A stretch of DNA of 47,039 bases from Euprymna scolopes (GCA_024364805.1 CM044501.1:53021259-53068297), one strand, 5' to 3'; positions 27,501 to 42,500 are shown, numbered from the stretch's first letter. Notes: generated by a model not told the origin, from the letters alone. A program made the numbers and translations.

Positions 27501-30500
27501 TAAAAAAGCCAATACCATTCCATTACCCTAAACTGGTAAAGACTTGTATAATACCTCCAACTACAGACCTATTTCCCTAACCAGCTGTCTCTATAAACTT
27601 AGAAAGAATGGTCAATAACAGACTAACATGATACTTGAAAGTAACAACTGACAGATTTTTAATCAGGCTACAGAAAAGGACGTAGCATGATAGATCATCT
27701 ATTCTGCTTTAAAACACTTATCAGAAGAACAGCTAACTACAATTTTCTTTGATTTCGAGAAAGCATTCAATACCACCTGGAAATATGGTATAATGTGAGA
27801 GCTATACAACTTTGGCCTCAAAGGCAAACTACCGACATTCTATGAGCAGGAAATGAGCGTCCCATAGGGAAATGTACTATCAGCCACACTATTCAACATA
27901 AAAATGAACAGTATAACAAAACTTTAAACCCTGGAATAGACCCCTTTCTATATGTTTCTATATGTTGACAACTTTCGGATCTGTTACAGATCAAAACACG
28001 TCTACAAGATAGAACGTCAACTACAATCTCTCAAAATAAGTGGGTCAACAAAAATAGCTTCAAATTCTAACTAAAACAAAATGCATGCACTTTTGCCAGC
28101 AACAAAAACTACATCTGGATCCCACTCTTAAACTCAATAATACAGAAATAGTTGAACATAAATTCTTAGCCATTGTCTTTGACAAAAAACTAACCTACAA
28201 ACCTCACATAAAATATTTGAGTCAAATGCAATAAATCAATTAATGAGTGATTGCAAACACTAACTGGGAAGCAGACCGACAAGTTCTAATAAAACTCTAC
28301 AGAACATTAATTCAATCAAAACTAGACTATGGCTGTTTCGTCTATGGAACAGCCAAGAAAATCCCATTTGAAAACATTAGAAACCATCCATAACTAAGGA
28401 CTCGGACTGACACTATGAGCTAATGTTTATCACTTTATTTGCTTAAAACTCTAAAAATATGTAATGTATATCATTAATTCATTTGAAAGTAAATTCATTT
28501 CTGAACAAAACCGTATTTTGAGGACTTAAAGTGCTTTGGTTTGTAAAACATGACTACTTTTGCAGAAGCCTCTTGAAATCTGATTATCCAACATGTTTTA
28601 TTGTTCATGTGTATTAAGCATAGCTCTGACATTATCTCGTTTGAACTGTGCTGAAAAACGGACTTTAGAGGTATTTTGCATTTGCTGCCTATATTCACAT
28701 CTTTTTCTGTTTTTCTATCTAATTCATTTAACTTGGCATTGTTTAAATTTGTTTTATGGTCTATGTCTAACACTGGTTTTAGTCTTACTAGACTGATTTA
28801 GTGTTTAGTAGATGTGAAGGAAACTTATAAATAATTTGGGACATCCATAATTATAAATTTCTGCTTTTTATAAAATGATTTTACTTTCTATATAAAAATA
28901 ATCTAGTTTTGAGTTCCAATGATTTCAATGTTAGAAAATGACAAATGGTGAAGTTATTTTAATATATTTTCTTTCTTGTCTATTCAGATTTTCATTCAAT
29001 TTTTGCTATGAAGGAGAGAATGATGATTTCATTGGTCTCCATTTTAACCCTCGTCCTGATGGTGAAACCGTTGTCCTTAACAATTATAATGATGGATGGG
29101 GAGAGGAACAGATTGTCGAATATAACCCTTTCAGGCCTTGGACAATGTTTAACCTGATGTTTGTTGCAACTGAAGAAGGAATGAGGGTAAATTTCTTTTT
29201 AAATGCCTTTTTGTAAAAGAATGACACAACTGCCAGATTTGTTCTGTGTGAGATGTTCTGATGGCCTCAGATTCCACAGAAAAGGAACCTAACCAGTCTT
29301 CTGATGATTTGAAAAAGTTTTTACTGTGCTTCCTGGTGCTATCAGATCCAGCTCTCTGCCAAGTTGTAGTAATGTTTTTATTTTTTTACTTCCTATCATA
29401 TTCTATCACATAAAAGAGTCCATCTTGGAGCCATGGTATTTACTACATGTGTAGTAATCGTCCTAGGGAAGGTAAAATATTCTTTTATTCAAAATAGCAA
29501 ATGATAGGCTTTAAAAATTCCTCTATCCTAAGAATAACAAATATGTTCCAAATCAACTTCAATTTTCTCATTGTTTATATGGTCCTGAGAAACGTCGGGT
29601 AGCCCTGCTAGTTTGAACATAAATTTTAAACAATGCAATGTCGCTTTCATCTTGTCAGATTTATTGTATCCTAATCATATATCCTATATTTTGGCAACTA
29701 ATTTTGATAAACTTGTCATTTAAACATGTCTAAACTAATACTTTAAAATATGACTTAAACTTTTACATCAAATAATGCTTCTGATTTACTCTGTTGAACA
29801 GATTTTCCTTGATCACAAGCTCTTTGCTGTATACCCATACCGTTGTGGTGTTCATGAAATGAGATATCTCCACATTAAGGGCTCCGTGAGCATTGCAAGT
29901 GTACAATACTTGGAACCTCTGGTATGTATATTTTCTTTTCGTTTTTTTTAATTTCTGAAATCTCTAACGTTTGAAGCAAAATAGAAATATACGTGACTTT
30001 TCACCTGGGAAGTTGACTTTGAAAAAGGTTGTTAAAACAAGAACTGGTGTTCATGTGATAGCATGAGTTAGAAGTTGATGGAATAGATTAAATGAACTTC
30101 TGTCATTACTAACCAGCAAAGCATTACTGTTGCTGACCAAGAGGATTCTATTGGGCATGTGTGTACAGTGTGATGATATATGCAAGTGAAACCTGGCCAG
30201 TGAGATTTGATGTCTTTCATGGAGAGAAACGATATGCGAATGATATGATGGATGCGTAATCTTGGAGGTAATCAAATTCAAATAGTTTGCAGAATAGACT
30301 TTGTTTCCTCACATTTAGGAATATAGAGGAGTTGTTGGGTTAATAGATGTAGGATAATTGAAGTAGCAAGGTCAGTTGGCAGAGGAGGGCCTAAGAAAAT
30401 ATGGGAAGACATGATAATAATGGTTTTGAGAGAAAGGGGGATAAATAAAGAACTAACTGGAGATAGGTTTCTTTTAAAGTCAATATCCAAAAGTTGTCAC

Positions 30501-33500
30501 ATACCTGTTGGCATTAAACGAAATATGATGCTGGAAATGCATAAGTCTTTTTGAAGGTCATGTGGATGGAGACCTTTTGCTATAGATGACTTGATCATTC
30601 TGCAGTACAAACTTTCTGATAGTTTTGAATATTTATTTTACTTCAGTGAGTTCTCAGAAATCAAGGTATCTCTTTCTGGGACAAACAATTGATTTCTTTA
30701 TGAGATACATAAATATCTGAGAGTTCAATCAAAATTCTCTTTTACCTTAAACGTGGAGTTCGAAAAGAATAACATTACCCCTTCTCCAAATGACCAGGCA
30801 ATCATGTTATAGTATATCTTTCTTGTGGTCTCTTGGTTTTACTCTATTCCATGACAAAAATCTAGTGGAATATCCAACTAAGTGCTGTTAGTCGAGTTAA
30901 CATTACTAAGAGGAGACGCACCATTCCTCATATGAACCAGCATATAACTATTTAAATATTTGGTCAAGGTTTACTTATGGGGTGAAATATCCTAATGTCA
31001 AGTTATCCTGACAATCTCTTGTACATAGAGATCAAAGACACTTGAGGATAGTGTCTGGTAGGTAATTCAAAATCTCTGTATCATATCTTGTCTCCTTGTA
31101 ATAGTAGAGCCACATGCATTATAAGAATATATCTTCCCTTTTGTTTCATTTTAGTTCAAAGTTCTCCTGTTCAAGTTTTCCTGGCGCTAACATTTGACTT
31201 CTATAAGAGATACATAGATATTCGAATATTGCATTAACTTTATCCTTTACCTCTCAAACACTGAGTTGGTAAAGAAGATGAGAACATAATTTTCCTCTCC
31301 TAAATTGGTCATTTAAAAAAGTTCTAGTATATCTTTGTTGTGGTCTCTTGGTCTTACTGGATTCCAGGACAAGAATTCATCTTGTCTGACGTATACAGCT
31401 CTATTCTGTTACTTAAGGTAGCATCACTTGGAGAAGGTGCACCATTCCTTGTAAAAACCAGTGTGGATTAACTATATTGAGATCTTATTTGTGTACAGAC
31501 CTTAAACACTCAAGGATAGTGTTTAGTAGGTAATTCAAACTCTCTGTATTTACATAATGATCACTATGCTGACTGAAACTATTATTTTACCATTAAAGCA
31601 AGATAACATCTGATATTGTTACAAAAAGAAGTTTTTTTTATTTTTTGTTTCAATTATAATTATGGGCCCTTTCAGTGCATGAAGATTAAAATTTTGGTCC
31701 TTAATATAATTCAATCTTTGTTTTCACTAGAAAGTTTTAATTTTTTTTTATTAGGTTTTGTCTTTCACCTTAGTGTGGTACAAAACATCTTTCATAAAGT
31801 TTGCGCAAAGTTTATCAAGCCAAAAGAAACTTCTGTGCAAATCCTAAATTATAAATTCATAAATATTTTATGTCTATTAATATCTCGTTTTTTTTACATA
31901 AACAATATTTTTATTGATCCAGTGGCCATAATTATATATTACAGTTTCAGACTTAAATTTCAAACCTTTTTATGGCCTATAAATTTCAAACCTNNNNNNN
32001 NNNNNNNNNNNNNNNNNNNNNNNNNNNNNNNNNNNNNNNNNNNNNNNNNNNNNNNNNNNNNNNNNNNNNNNNNNNNNNNNNNNNNNNNNNNNNNNNNNNN
32101 NNNNNNNNNNNNNNNNNNNNNNNNNNNNNNNNNNNNNNNNNNNNNNNNNNNNNNNNNNNNNNNNNNNNNNNNNNNNNNNNNNNNNNNNNNNNNNNNNNNN
32201 NNNNNNNNNNNNNNNNNNNNNNNNNNNNNNNNNNNNNNNNNNNNNNNNNNNNNNNNNNNNNNNNNNNNNNNNNNNNNNNNNNNNNNNNNNNNNNNNNNNN
32301 NNNNNNNNNNNNNNNNNNNNNNNNNNNNNNNNNNNNNNNNNNNNNNNNNNNNNNNNNNNNNNNNNNNNNNNNNNNNNNNNNNNNNNNNNNNNNNNNNNNN
32401 NNNNNTGGCCTATAAATTTTGAACCTTTTTATGGCCTATAAATTTCGAACCTTTTTATGGACTACACACAAAGCTACAAGTAAATTACAACATTCTTTAA
32501 CTTGTAAATGCATTTCTTGACATTCTCTTAATCTTTTTCTTTCAGCCAAATGACTTTATGAAAGAAATTCCTTCCGGTTTACAACCAAAAGATGTCATCA
32601 AAGTAAAAGGAATGATGCATCCACATGGAGAACGGTAAGATTCAATATTGATTCCTAGAAAGTTTTCACTTAAAATATATCGACTCTTGTTTTGGTTAAT
32701 TGTGTCAGACACTGAAAAAAAATTTTGGAAGGAATAGTAAGTTTCATAGCATGCAACTGTTTGTCAAGGTTTTCCATTTTTATTTCAGTAATTAGTTGAG
32801 TGTTTTGTATGAAACACTTGCAGGTCCAACAGAGCTGAGATGCTTATACATGTGAGCTTATGCAAACAATATTTTGGCAAGACTGATTTTTTTTTAAACA
32901 CACATTTGTTTATATATCTACTAGGTATGATATGACAATATATTTAGTAGTATATGTTTACATTGTAAATATCTATTAAAAAAATATATGAAAGACTTAA
33001 AGGCATAAAAGCTTTTGATTGAATTTTGCAAAAGGGTGATACGTGACAAAATAAATAACCAACCAATAGTGCAAAAGGTTGATATGAAAACATTTAAGAA
33101 CTGAAAAAGATACAAATAATATCAAAGTATAATAAATATGATAAAATCATAATTATTGCATGAAAAAAAATTCCACAGAAATTGAAACCCATTTGGTATA
33201 ATCATTATAGTGGTCGCTAATGGAAGACTGTTCAATCTTCAGTAGAGTTGTATCAAAGACTCTAAAAATAGTACTTGATGTCTCTTTGCTAAAAACTGAA
33301 GATCATAAGTAGATGATCAAAGGTAAGTGGAGTAATCCAGGGAAAGTATTATTTTCTCTATATCTTAGTGTAGTAATCAATTAAATAGGAGTCTTTGGAT
33401 TGCCCTAGACTATGGTTTATACATTTTGTTTTTATATCAATATTTGAAGAATCAAATGCTGGAGTGTTTTTTTTCTGCTTTGTGTTTGGATAGATCTGCT

Positions 33501-36500
33501 ATAATCAGAATGGTAACAGCATTTGAACTAATAGATACTTTTAAGTGAATATTTTGCCTGTGTCAAACTTTCAATATATGCAAGTACTATTATTATTATA
33601 ATTACTTGTTAAGAATTGGCTAATTTATTCCCTACTTCATTTGTTCCAGCTTATTGAGTCATTGGTCTAGTGATCTTCAGCAATTTTCTTTTTAGGTACC
33701 TAGTTATATCTTCCTATTTTAGTAGCTTTTTTTAATTTTAAGAACCATAGGCACTAGGCATCTTATTTGTGTTAATCATCTTTCATTCTTTTTAGCTCCT
33801 TGCATCAAGTGGCTTCATGCTTTGTCTGGAGCAACTTCTTTAAAAAGATATCCAGTCTGATCTCCTTATTCTTGTGCTTCCTAGTGTTGAGAAAGTTAAT
33901 CGGAATCGGAAAAATCAGAAGTTTTTGGAGAATTGGAATCAGAAAAATCTGTGCCGATTTTCCGATACCAAAAAAGATTCCATTAATTATCTTTATTTGG
34001 TTTTGGTTCAAGAAAAATCTTCCATTGTTGGTAGTAATAAAATAATAAATAATTATTGGTTTAAACTTCCAGTAAAATTAAAATCTATGAATCACTCTTT
34101 TAAGTTTGTTTTTACATTTGAAAAAAATATATGTGCACATTAAAAGTTGTGTTTTTATGGTAATCGGGACAAATAATCTTTTTATAGTTAAATTTTAAGA
34201 GATTTATAAAGAATCGGAATCGGGAATTTAGTACGGAATCGGTAATTGTATCAGAATCGGAAAAATATTGGAATCGTCCCATCACTAGTGCTTACACAAT
34301 TCAACTAAATTTCAGTTTTGATAGATTTCTCACTAAACAAGATCATGATTATATCTAAATCAAGAACGATTTGTATGATTATTGAAATGGTATTTTTGAT
34401 TTAATTTCGGTGGCAAGTGGATTTAAAGTGTTAATAAAAAAGCTTTCAACAAAATATCTGAAGTTCAAATTATATGACCTGGAAAAATTGATATAAAATA
34501 TAAAACAACCGTCAAGTTTTTAATATTTATATTTCTTTTCAGAGTCTTCATTAACTTGAAATCTGGTGATGAAATTCCATTCCATTTTAACCCTCGCCAT
34601 GATGAAGGTGAAGTTGTCATGAACAATTACTCAACCAGTGATGAATGGGGAGAGGAAGTGAGAGAACCCTTGCCATCATGTTTTATGGATTTAATTCCAT
34701 TTGAAGTAAAAATCAAAGTTCGCAAAGATAAATTTAAGGTAAACATTATTGCATTGAATCGCCTGTTTGAATGCATTGTGCGTCTTTACTGTAAAATGCT
34801 GGCACCTATTCTGGTGCTGGAGTACTTATGAAAATGCCACTTTCAAATCCTGCATTGAAAATAAGTTTTCTTGTTCAGGTAACTAACGCATATTCAAATG
34901 TGACAACGGTGTTCAGAGATCAGATTTTGAAAAAAGGAATCTTACTTCTAAAGTATCCAAAAATATATTTCTATCCTTACAAACTTTATACAACACATGA
35001 AACCATAGTAAACCTTAGAAGTTAGTGTCTTCCATAATATTTGGTTAAACAGAGCTGAAAGAAAAAGATCCCAAGGTCTTATGTACGACATGAAAAGAAA
35101 CTGAAATCTTAATATCATTTCAGTTATTATAGGAGCAACATGAAAAGTAATTTCAAAAACTACCTGGAAAATATACTTGGTGAACCAAGTGCAAGACATA
35201 CAAACAGTTGCACTCAAATGGAAAGTAAGAATCTTAAAAAGATCTCTCAGGTAAAATGTATTAGATACGGGAATATCATGCATCCAGTAGAATGCACAAT
35301 TCTAAGTTACAATAAAATGAGAAAATAAAAAAAAAATTAATAAAAATTTTTATTGTAGAACATCACTTTTAATATCTTACTCTATTTTTGATGATTTTCT
35401 TTTTCACTGCTTTGACCTCCACTGCACTGCAAACAGTCTTATCTATAAAATATCTACATGCTTACCTAAATTTTTATTTAGGTTGGAATTTATAAGTGTG
35501 AGTTATTACTTTTCTCAGATGATGATTGCAGATGAAAATAAGGATATGTGTGAAGATGAACATATTGTTTCTGTGGACAAGGTCTTATTTGTTTTTCACT
35601 GCACAAAATATGAAAAAAAAATAATTAAAAATTTTTTTTTTACAAAGGAGTCACCGTTTATCAAGGCCTGGAAGTCACTCAAAAGTATTAATGAGTGGAC
35701 AGTCAATCGGACAATATCATAGTAATCGTTAGTAATGGAAATTTGGTAAATTGGATTACTTAAGGGGACGGCCCATCAAGAACTTGTTTATGTTTGACTT
35801 GAAGACCACCATATTGTAATCAGCTGGAAAGCAGGGAAATAGAAGAGAGTTCCACAGGCGTGCAGTTCTAAGAAAGAATCTTTGTTCAGGGAATCTATAT
35901 TTAGGTTTAGGCACAGATAAAGAGTAGGGGAAATTATTCATCTTGGTTTCAGCTAGACTGGTGTTTTTCGTGAAAGTTTGGTGAGGTGGGTACCATAGAT
36001 TATAGCTCTAACAAGCATTTGCCATGAAAATAACGATAAAGCAGAGACAGGCTTGGAACGTCTCTTCTGTGGAAAAGAGGCTGCAGTGAAGAGAAAAGGG
36101 CATCCTCCACTAGGCTACAAAGTCTATTTAAACTCTGTCAAACTCCTGCCCAGATGTGGCAACAGTACTCCATCCTTGGACGTATGTGGCTCTTATACAG
36201 CTAGAGAATTACATCAGCAGTGAGATATCTACTGGATCAGTAGAACGATCCCACCATTTTTTCCAACGATCTTGGCAATGAATTTGATGTACATGTTTTA
36301 TTCCAGATCAGGGGTAAAGGTCACACCTAGAAGCTGGTCAAAAGAAGGACCCTTCCCAAGACAAGAGCCATTCATTTCAGTTGATGCCTGATGGGGATCA
36401 GAGCGATGATGTAAAGATAGAAGCTTGAGTTTAGTTGCATTAAAATTAACCAGCCACCTCTTTTCTCATTGTACCACGTGCTCAAGACCAGAGGAGAGAG

Positions 36501-39500
36501 AATCAGAACTTTGTCATTTACAACCTTTGAAGTGTTGCCATAGATGGTAGTGTCATCAGCATAAATGTCTATGAAGGATCTTAGGATGTGAATTGGGAGA
36601 TCATCGATGTTGATTAGGAAGAGAATTGGCCTCTGGATGGACCCCTGAGGAATTCCAGCATTAATACTGTGAACTTCTGATTTTTGTCCATTAACCACTA
36701 CTCTTATGAATCTATCAGAGAGGAATGATTTAATAATTGAGTAGAAATTTCCAGCTATACAGTAACTGGAGATCTTATGGAATAGACTTTTATGCTATAC
36801 CTTATCAAAGGCTTTTGATGTGTCAAGAGAAATTGCCCTAGAAAGGAAGCCTCCATTGAGATTCGCTAATCCTATGAGATATAATGTTAGCACATCTGCA
36901 GTAGATTTAGCAGAAAAGAAACCATATTGCATATCACTAAGGAGGTTATTTTTGCTGAGATGTTTGACTACTACCCTATTTAACAGACTTTAGCAACTTA
37001 CTCATGACTCACAGGAGACTTATTGGTCTGTATTGAGAGAGAATAACTGATCACCTGAATTTTTTAATACAGGGCATACTGATGAGATTTTCCAGGGTGT
37101 TGGGAAGCAATTCTTCTCAAAACAACAGCTTTGTAATGGAGCTAGTTTTGCTTGAAGCTTTTTGAGCACTATAATAGGAATGCCGTCAGTCAGTTGCTTT
37201 ACTGAAATCTAAGTTTTTGATTAGGTTGGTAACATCATGCACAGATATTTTGTCTCATAGTGTGTTTTCAAACACACAAAGGAAATACATGGGGTTGGTG
37301 GCTTTGATTGCATAGAGTACAATTAGTGGCAAAGAATTTGGCTTTGTCCAATGCTAATGAGATTACTTCAGGTCCATTGACCCTGTTTGTTATTTGCCCA
37401 AATTGGTGTGAATCAAACTATTGCTCAGGTACTTTGGACTTAGCAGAGTGAGTATACAACACTCGTGTTCTTTATTACTCTTTTGCAATGGTTGCTGACA
37501 GTCCTGAAAGTGGCTTTTGTCTCATTATGTTGGAAGCAATGGGAAAAGTTATTTCTGTGAACAATGACAGTAGCTCATTCTGGAGAACCACAGCTGGCAG
37601 TTAGGTTTTTGCTTGAATTGTTTAGAATGCGTTAAAGCAGTCTCAACCCTACAATTAACCATTCCATCAGATTTGGTACTATAGGACACATTGTTTTTAA
37701 ACATGTACGGAAGCTATCCCAGTCAGACATAGAGCATCATTATACTGGAGAGTTACCTTTGAGGTACATTAGAGGACTTATTACATTTTGTTTTTATCTT
37801 AACTGATACAACTGAGTGGTCGAAAGACCCCAAGAGAGACAGAACGGTGGATGAACATAGCTCACGACAAGTTATGAGAAAAAGTTATGATTACTATATT
37901 GTCCAATTTCTACTGTACACTCTTTAACCCTTATCCTTGAGTGGCCTCTTGGCCTTGATAATGTGGTGATGCCTATGTAAAAAAAAAAAAAGGTCTAGGG
38001 GCCTTACATACTGATTATTAGTGTCAAGCACACGCATGTGTTAATGAACAATCTGAGTTAGGTCATAAGCAATAGAGAAATCATGACAGAACCTCCCCTC
38101 ATCATCTGTCTTATTTAAGATGACTAACCATTTCACATTGTGAATATTGAAGTCTTCAGATGTGAATGTTAGCCGAAGGATGAGCAGACAGGATGTGGCC
38201 AATTTTCCCAGATATGCTCTTAAAGATAGTAACTCTGCTATTGTGGGGACGATAGATGGCAAATATAAATGCAGTGGTGTGAGCAAGTGCAACCATGAAG
38301 CACATATAGGGTAATTTAGGGTTTTCTCTGGAGATGTTCCTATCACATGGAAAACCATCTTTAATGTAGACATATATTCTATGCCCATGGCCATCTTTTT
38401 TATGTTAAGTTAGAATATCCTTTAATTACAAACTCATCTAGCGTAATAGTCGGTCCAGTGCTAGTTTCGCTTATGAATAATAAATCTGGTTTGGTTTCCT
38501 GTAATTCGGTTTCAACCTCTGGAAGGTTGGAATGTAGACCCCTGATGTTGAATACATGATAGTGGGGGTCTATGTTGGAAGTTGGATTTTTGGGTTTAAT
38601 CGTGTATTTCTTTCGAGAGACTTTTCATGATGGAATTTGTGGAACAGGTCGACAGATTTGGTTAGAGCATGGCAGAGAGGGAAAGTAAGTAAGAAAAAGA
38701 AACAAAGAAATATTTTTTGTAGCCCATAAGCTAAAGCTGTAACAACTACCCAATAATATGGCACCGAGAAGCCCCACCAGAAACTACTGCATGGTCCAGA
38801 ATCCATTCACCAAATGACAATACACCAACTCCAGTATTTTGCACCTGCTGATAGGACGACCTCCTTAGTGGTTAATTCAAGGGTTGAGTTCCCGACTAGC
38901 GGATAATGTCTGCCCAGATAAAACCTTTACCTCCAGCATCCTTATTAGTGACATGGCTACAAGGATAGACATAGAAACAAAAAATTTCCAACATCTTGGG
39001 TGACTGCTCATGCAAAAATACTGCCGACCTAGAATACAGCTTTTTCTTCTGTTTTTCAGAAAAAATCACTTCTAAATGAGGATTGAGGGACAAATTAGAA
39101 GTAAGAGTTATGGAAGCTACCAATAACACATCCACAATGCATTGTCTATTCTCCATTAAAATAAGTATTTTACTCAATTGACATGTTTAGGGAAAATATA
39201 GTGATAGGTTTCTCTCTCACAAACTGAGATAAAGAAAGAACTCAGTTGGCAAAGTTTACTTATGTAATTTTGCAGCAACTCTTCTGATTTGATTTGAATG
39301 GAATTGTCTACCCCTTTTGCTAACATATTTGACGTTAGGCGGTGCTTTATTAGTACGAATATTTAAAGTCTACTAGAGAATAGCATCAAGTTTTTTTTTC
39401 TCTTTGTAAAAGAACGCATGAACAGACATTTGTTCAAAATTGGAGAATGCGTTTATTTGGAGGAAAATAGCAAGTGAATCACAAACACAAATTGACAACA

Positions 39501-42500
39501 AATTCCAATTATACTTTTTAACAGTAGCATTATATAATTAATAAAATACAATTGAATAAAAAAAAAAAAATTAAAAACTGAAATCAATATAATTAATATT
39601 ATCATTTGCATAAAAAAAAATATTGCAAATTTGCAACATATCTGCTAAAAGCATCCATCTTCTATTAAGGATTGTCTTGGCTTGAAACAGTTCTTTGTTC
39701 AACAAGATTTAAAAAAAAAAAAAAAAATTCTCTGGTGCATTTTTTTGAAAGTAGCAAACAGTAAGTAGTTGCTAGGGATTAGATCCAGAGAGCTTGGAAG
39801 CAGTTCAAAAGACAATTAGTTGGTCCATAGTTGCAGTCGACTTGTGACACTAATTAAAAAAACGCTTTTCTTCATTTGTGGCTGCTTTTTTAGTGATTTC
39901 TAAAAATGTACTAATGATTTTTTTAAAACCCTCGATGATTTTTGCAACCACTGTTAAAGGGATAAATACAATGACAGTCATCTCTATCTACTGAGCAACT
40001 GCTGCTAATGTGTCAACAAGATGAACAGCTGTTTCTGTTGATGAATATGTAACCAAAACTTTCCTATACAATAAAAAAAAAAATATATCCAAAATAAAAA
40101 ATGATTAGAAACAGCATAAGATTTTGAAAAAATGTTTCTTCAGAAATGAATAAAATATTTTCACATGAAGGGTGCATCCATTTATTCATAAAGTTTCATA
40201 TTGGATGTTCTGTCATTTATAAAAACTAAACAAAACTCATGTAATTCAGCTTTTTATTGTAACTGAAGACTGAATTGAACGTTGATATATTTTCTTCCAT
40301 TTCAGATATACGTTAATGAAAGGTCTTATGCCAAGTTCTATGTGCGACAGGACATTGATCATGTCTATGCTATCAACACTGGTGGTGATGCTAGCTTCTA
40401 TCAAGTAAAAATACTCAGACGTATGGTAAGTGTTAGAAAATTATTTAACCGGTTTGTGTTAATTATAAACTCACATGAGAATTACAAGAAAAAAAAAGCT
40501 GCGAGGTATGCCAATTGTATTTTTTTACTTTTTAATCATATTAACTGAATTGACTTATTAAACTTTAAATAAAATTAACAAGCATTTTCTTTTTAATAAA
40601 GTTAGTCAGCACATTTTAGAAGATTACAAAATTTTAAAAAATTCAATTTCAACTGAAATTTTATTAGTTAACAAGTAAGACCATCACTGAATAAGTCTTG
40701 GTCCTAAATAATCAAACAATAAATTTTAGGCGAAATCTTACTTTATTCATCAACAGAATCTTATGTTTCTCCAACAATTCGGTGCCTTTTTCTTTTTTCT
40801 TTCTTTTTTGTAAAACCATTTGCCCTTGACTTCAAAAATGTACTTTCCCTGGTGCATTATGAAATCAGTAAATAGCAAGTAGTCGTTAGGGATCAGATTC
40901 GGAGAGTTTAGAAGCAGTTCAAAGGATAATTCATGTAGTTAGTCCATAGTTTCAGTTGACTTGTGTCACTGTACATTGTTCAGTTAAAGGAGCATTTTTT
41001 CTTCATTTGTCGTTGTTTTTTAGTGATTTTTTTTCGTCAAATGTACTAATAATGCTTCATGGTATTTATTTATAATTCATCATTTTATCAATATAACTGA
41101 TGAACGAACTACTTTACACATACCAAAATATGAAGGCCAAAACCTGATGTTTGTATCTTTGGTTACTTTGGAGGGTTTTAATCTGCTACTACTCACTAAG
41201 CTGGCTGCAAATTTGATCCGAGAATGAAGTGGTGGATAACTTTTTCGTCCTTCGTCACCTTTTGACACAATTTACTTTTTTGTTGCAACAAAACCATTGT
41301 AAACATTGCAACAAAACCATTGTAAACATTGCAGCAAAACCATTGTAAACATTGCAGCAAAACCATTGTAAACATTGCAACAAAACCATTGTAAACAAGC
41401 TGTTGGTTTTGATTGTGAGCAAGCATGACACCCACTTTGAACACAACTTTCTCATTGACAAATGTTCACACAAAATGACAAATGGACTTCTCTGCAAGCA
41501 GAGCTTCCAGGTATCAACAAATACGACAATCCTCTCTCCAACCCCTGTTTGCTAGACACTGAGCAACGATATCTTTACTTGAAAATATAATGCTTCAAGA
41601 AGACTTTTAATAGTCAACCTTTATTACTTTAATATTACTTTCTTCATCGTGGCATTTGTCAATCTATACTTAATAATATAAGTGATTATAATTTATTTTT
41701 TTTGTAAAGTGTTTTTTCAATGATATTTCACTCTTTCTGTATACAGCTTTTTGCTTAGAAGCTTAATGGCATTTAAATATTGTTATATTTAACAAATGCT
41801 ATTAAGTATGCATATATATTGTGTATATAATCATTTATTATTTATCGAAGAGTTTTGTTTTCCTTGCATTAGAGATTATTATAGGAGATTAGCAAAAAGA
41901 AAAAAAAGCTTGTTCTTGCTAGATCCACTCATAAGGTCATTTTTAAAAATTTAATGTGATAGACATAAATTCATACAGCCCAGAGTGATGATCATCAGAA
42001 GAAATTTTGTGTGGACATCTTAAATAATTAATTTATTAATATTTTATGTCTATTATCATCTCATTTCTAACTTAAACTATTTTTCAATTCACCCAGTGAC
42101 CATAACTACACATTACATTGAAACGGTCTTCTAAATTTAAAACTTGTACATTACACCCAATGCTTCAAGCAAGCTGATAATGCTCTTATATATTTTAAGT
42201 TAAAATTGAATTGCCTTTGTCTCTTTTTGTTAGTGTTCTGTTGTTCTAGCTACCTAGAATCTAGATATCATTAATGATAGCCACAAAAGGTGAACACCCT
42301 TTATGAAGCTATATAGTCTGATTCTAATAGAACTTAAACACATAATTTTTATTTTCTTAGGAACCTCCTTATATTGAGGAACTTCCAAGCCCACTGGATT
42401 ATGGCCGTTGGATTCATGTCACTGGAGCTGTCATCAAACACCAAGAAAGGTATGTTCACTTATTTTTATTGGATCACTATTTACACTTTGTATTGAAAGA

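Noticed and set aside
31616-32422. 268-codon open frame and a 147-codon one across the gap
   Set aside because: Most of both is Ns translated as X; the real part is AT-rich intron and minisatellite.
35756-38394. Possible host genes on the minus strand
   Set aside because: The frames are the endonuclease, reverse transcriptase and C-terminus of a LINE.
38850-38900. tRNA-like T-arm GGGTTGAGTTCCC with a TTAGTGG upstream
   Set aside because: The two boxes are too close for a pol III promoter and the sequence lies at the 5' side of the antisense LINE.
41196-41497. Repetitive peptide-like minus frames and a CRISPR-like look
   Set aside because: A 23-bp direct tandem repeat with no spacers in a eukaryotic intron; neither a CRISPR array nor a protein repeat.
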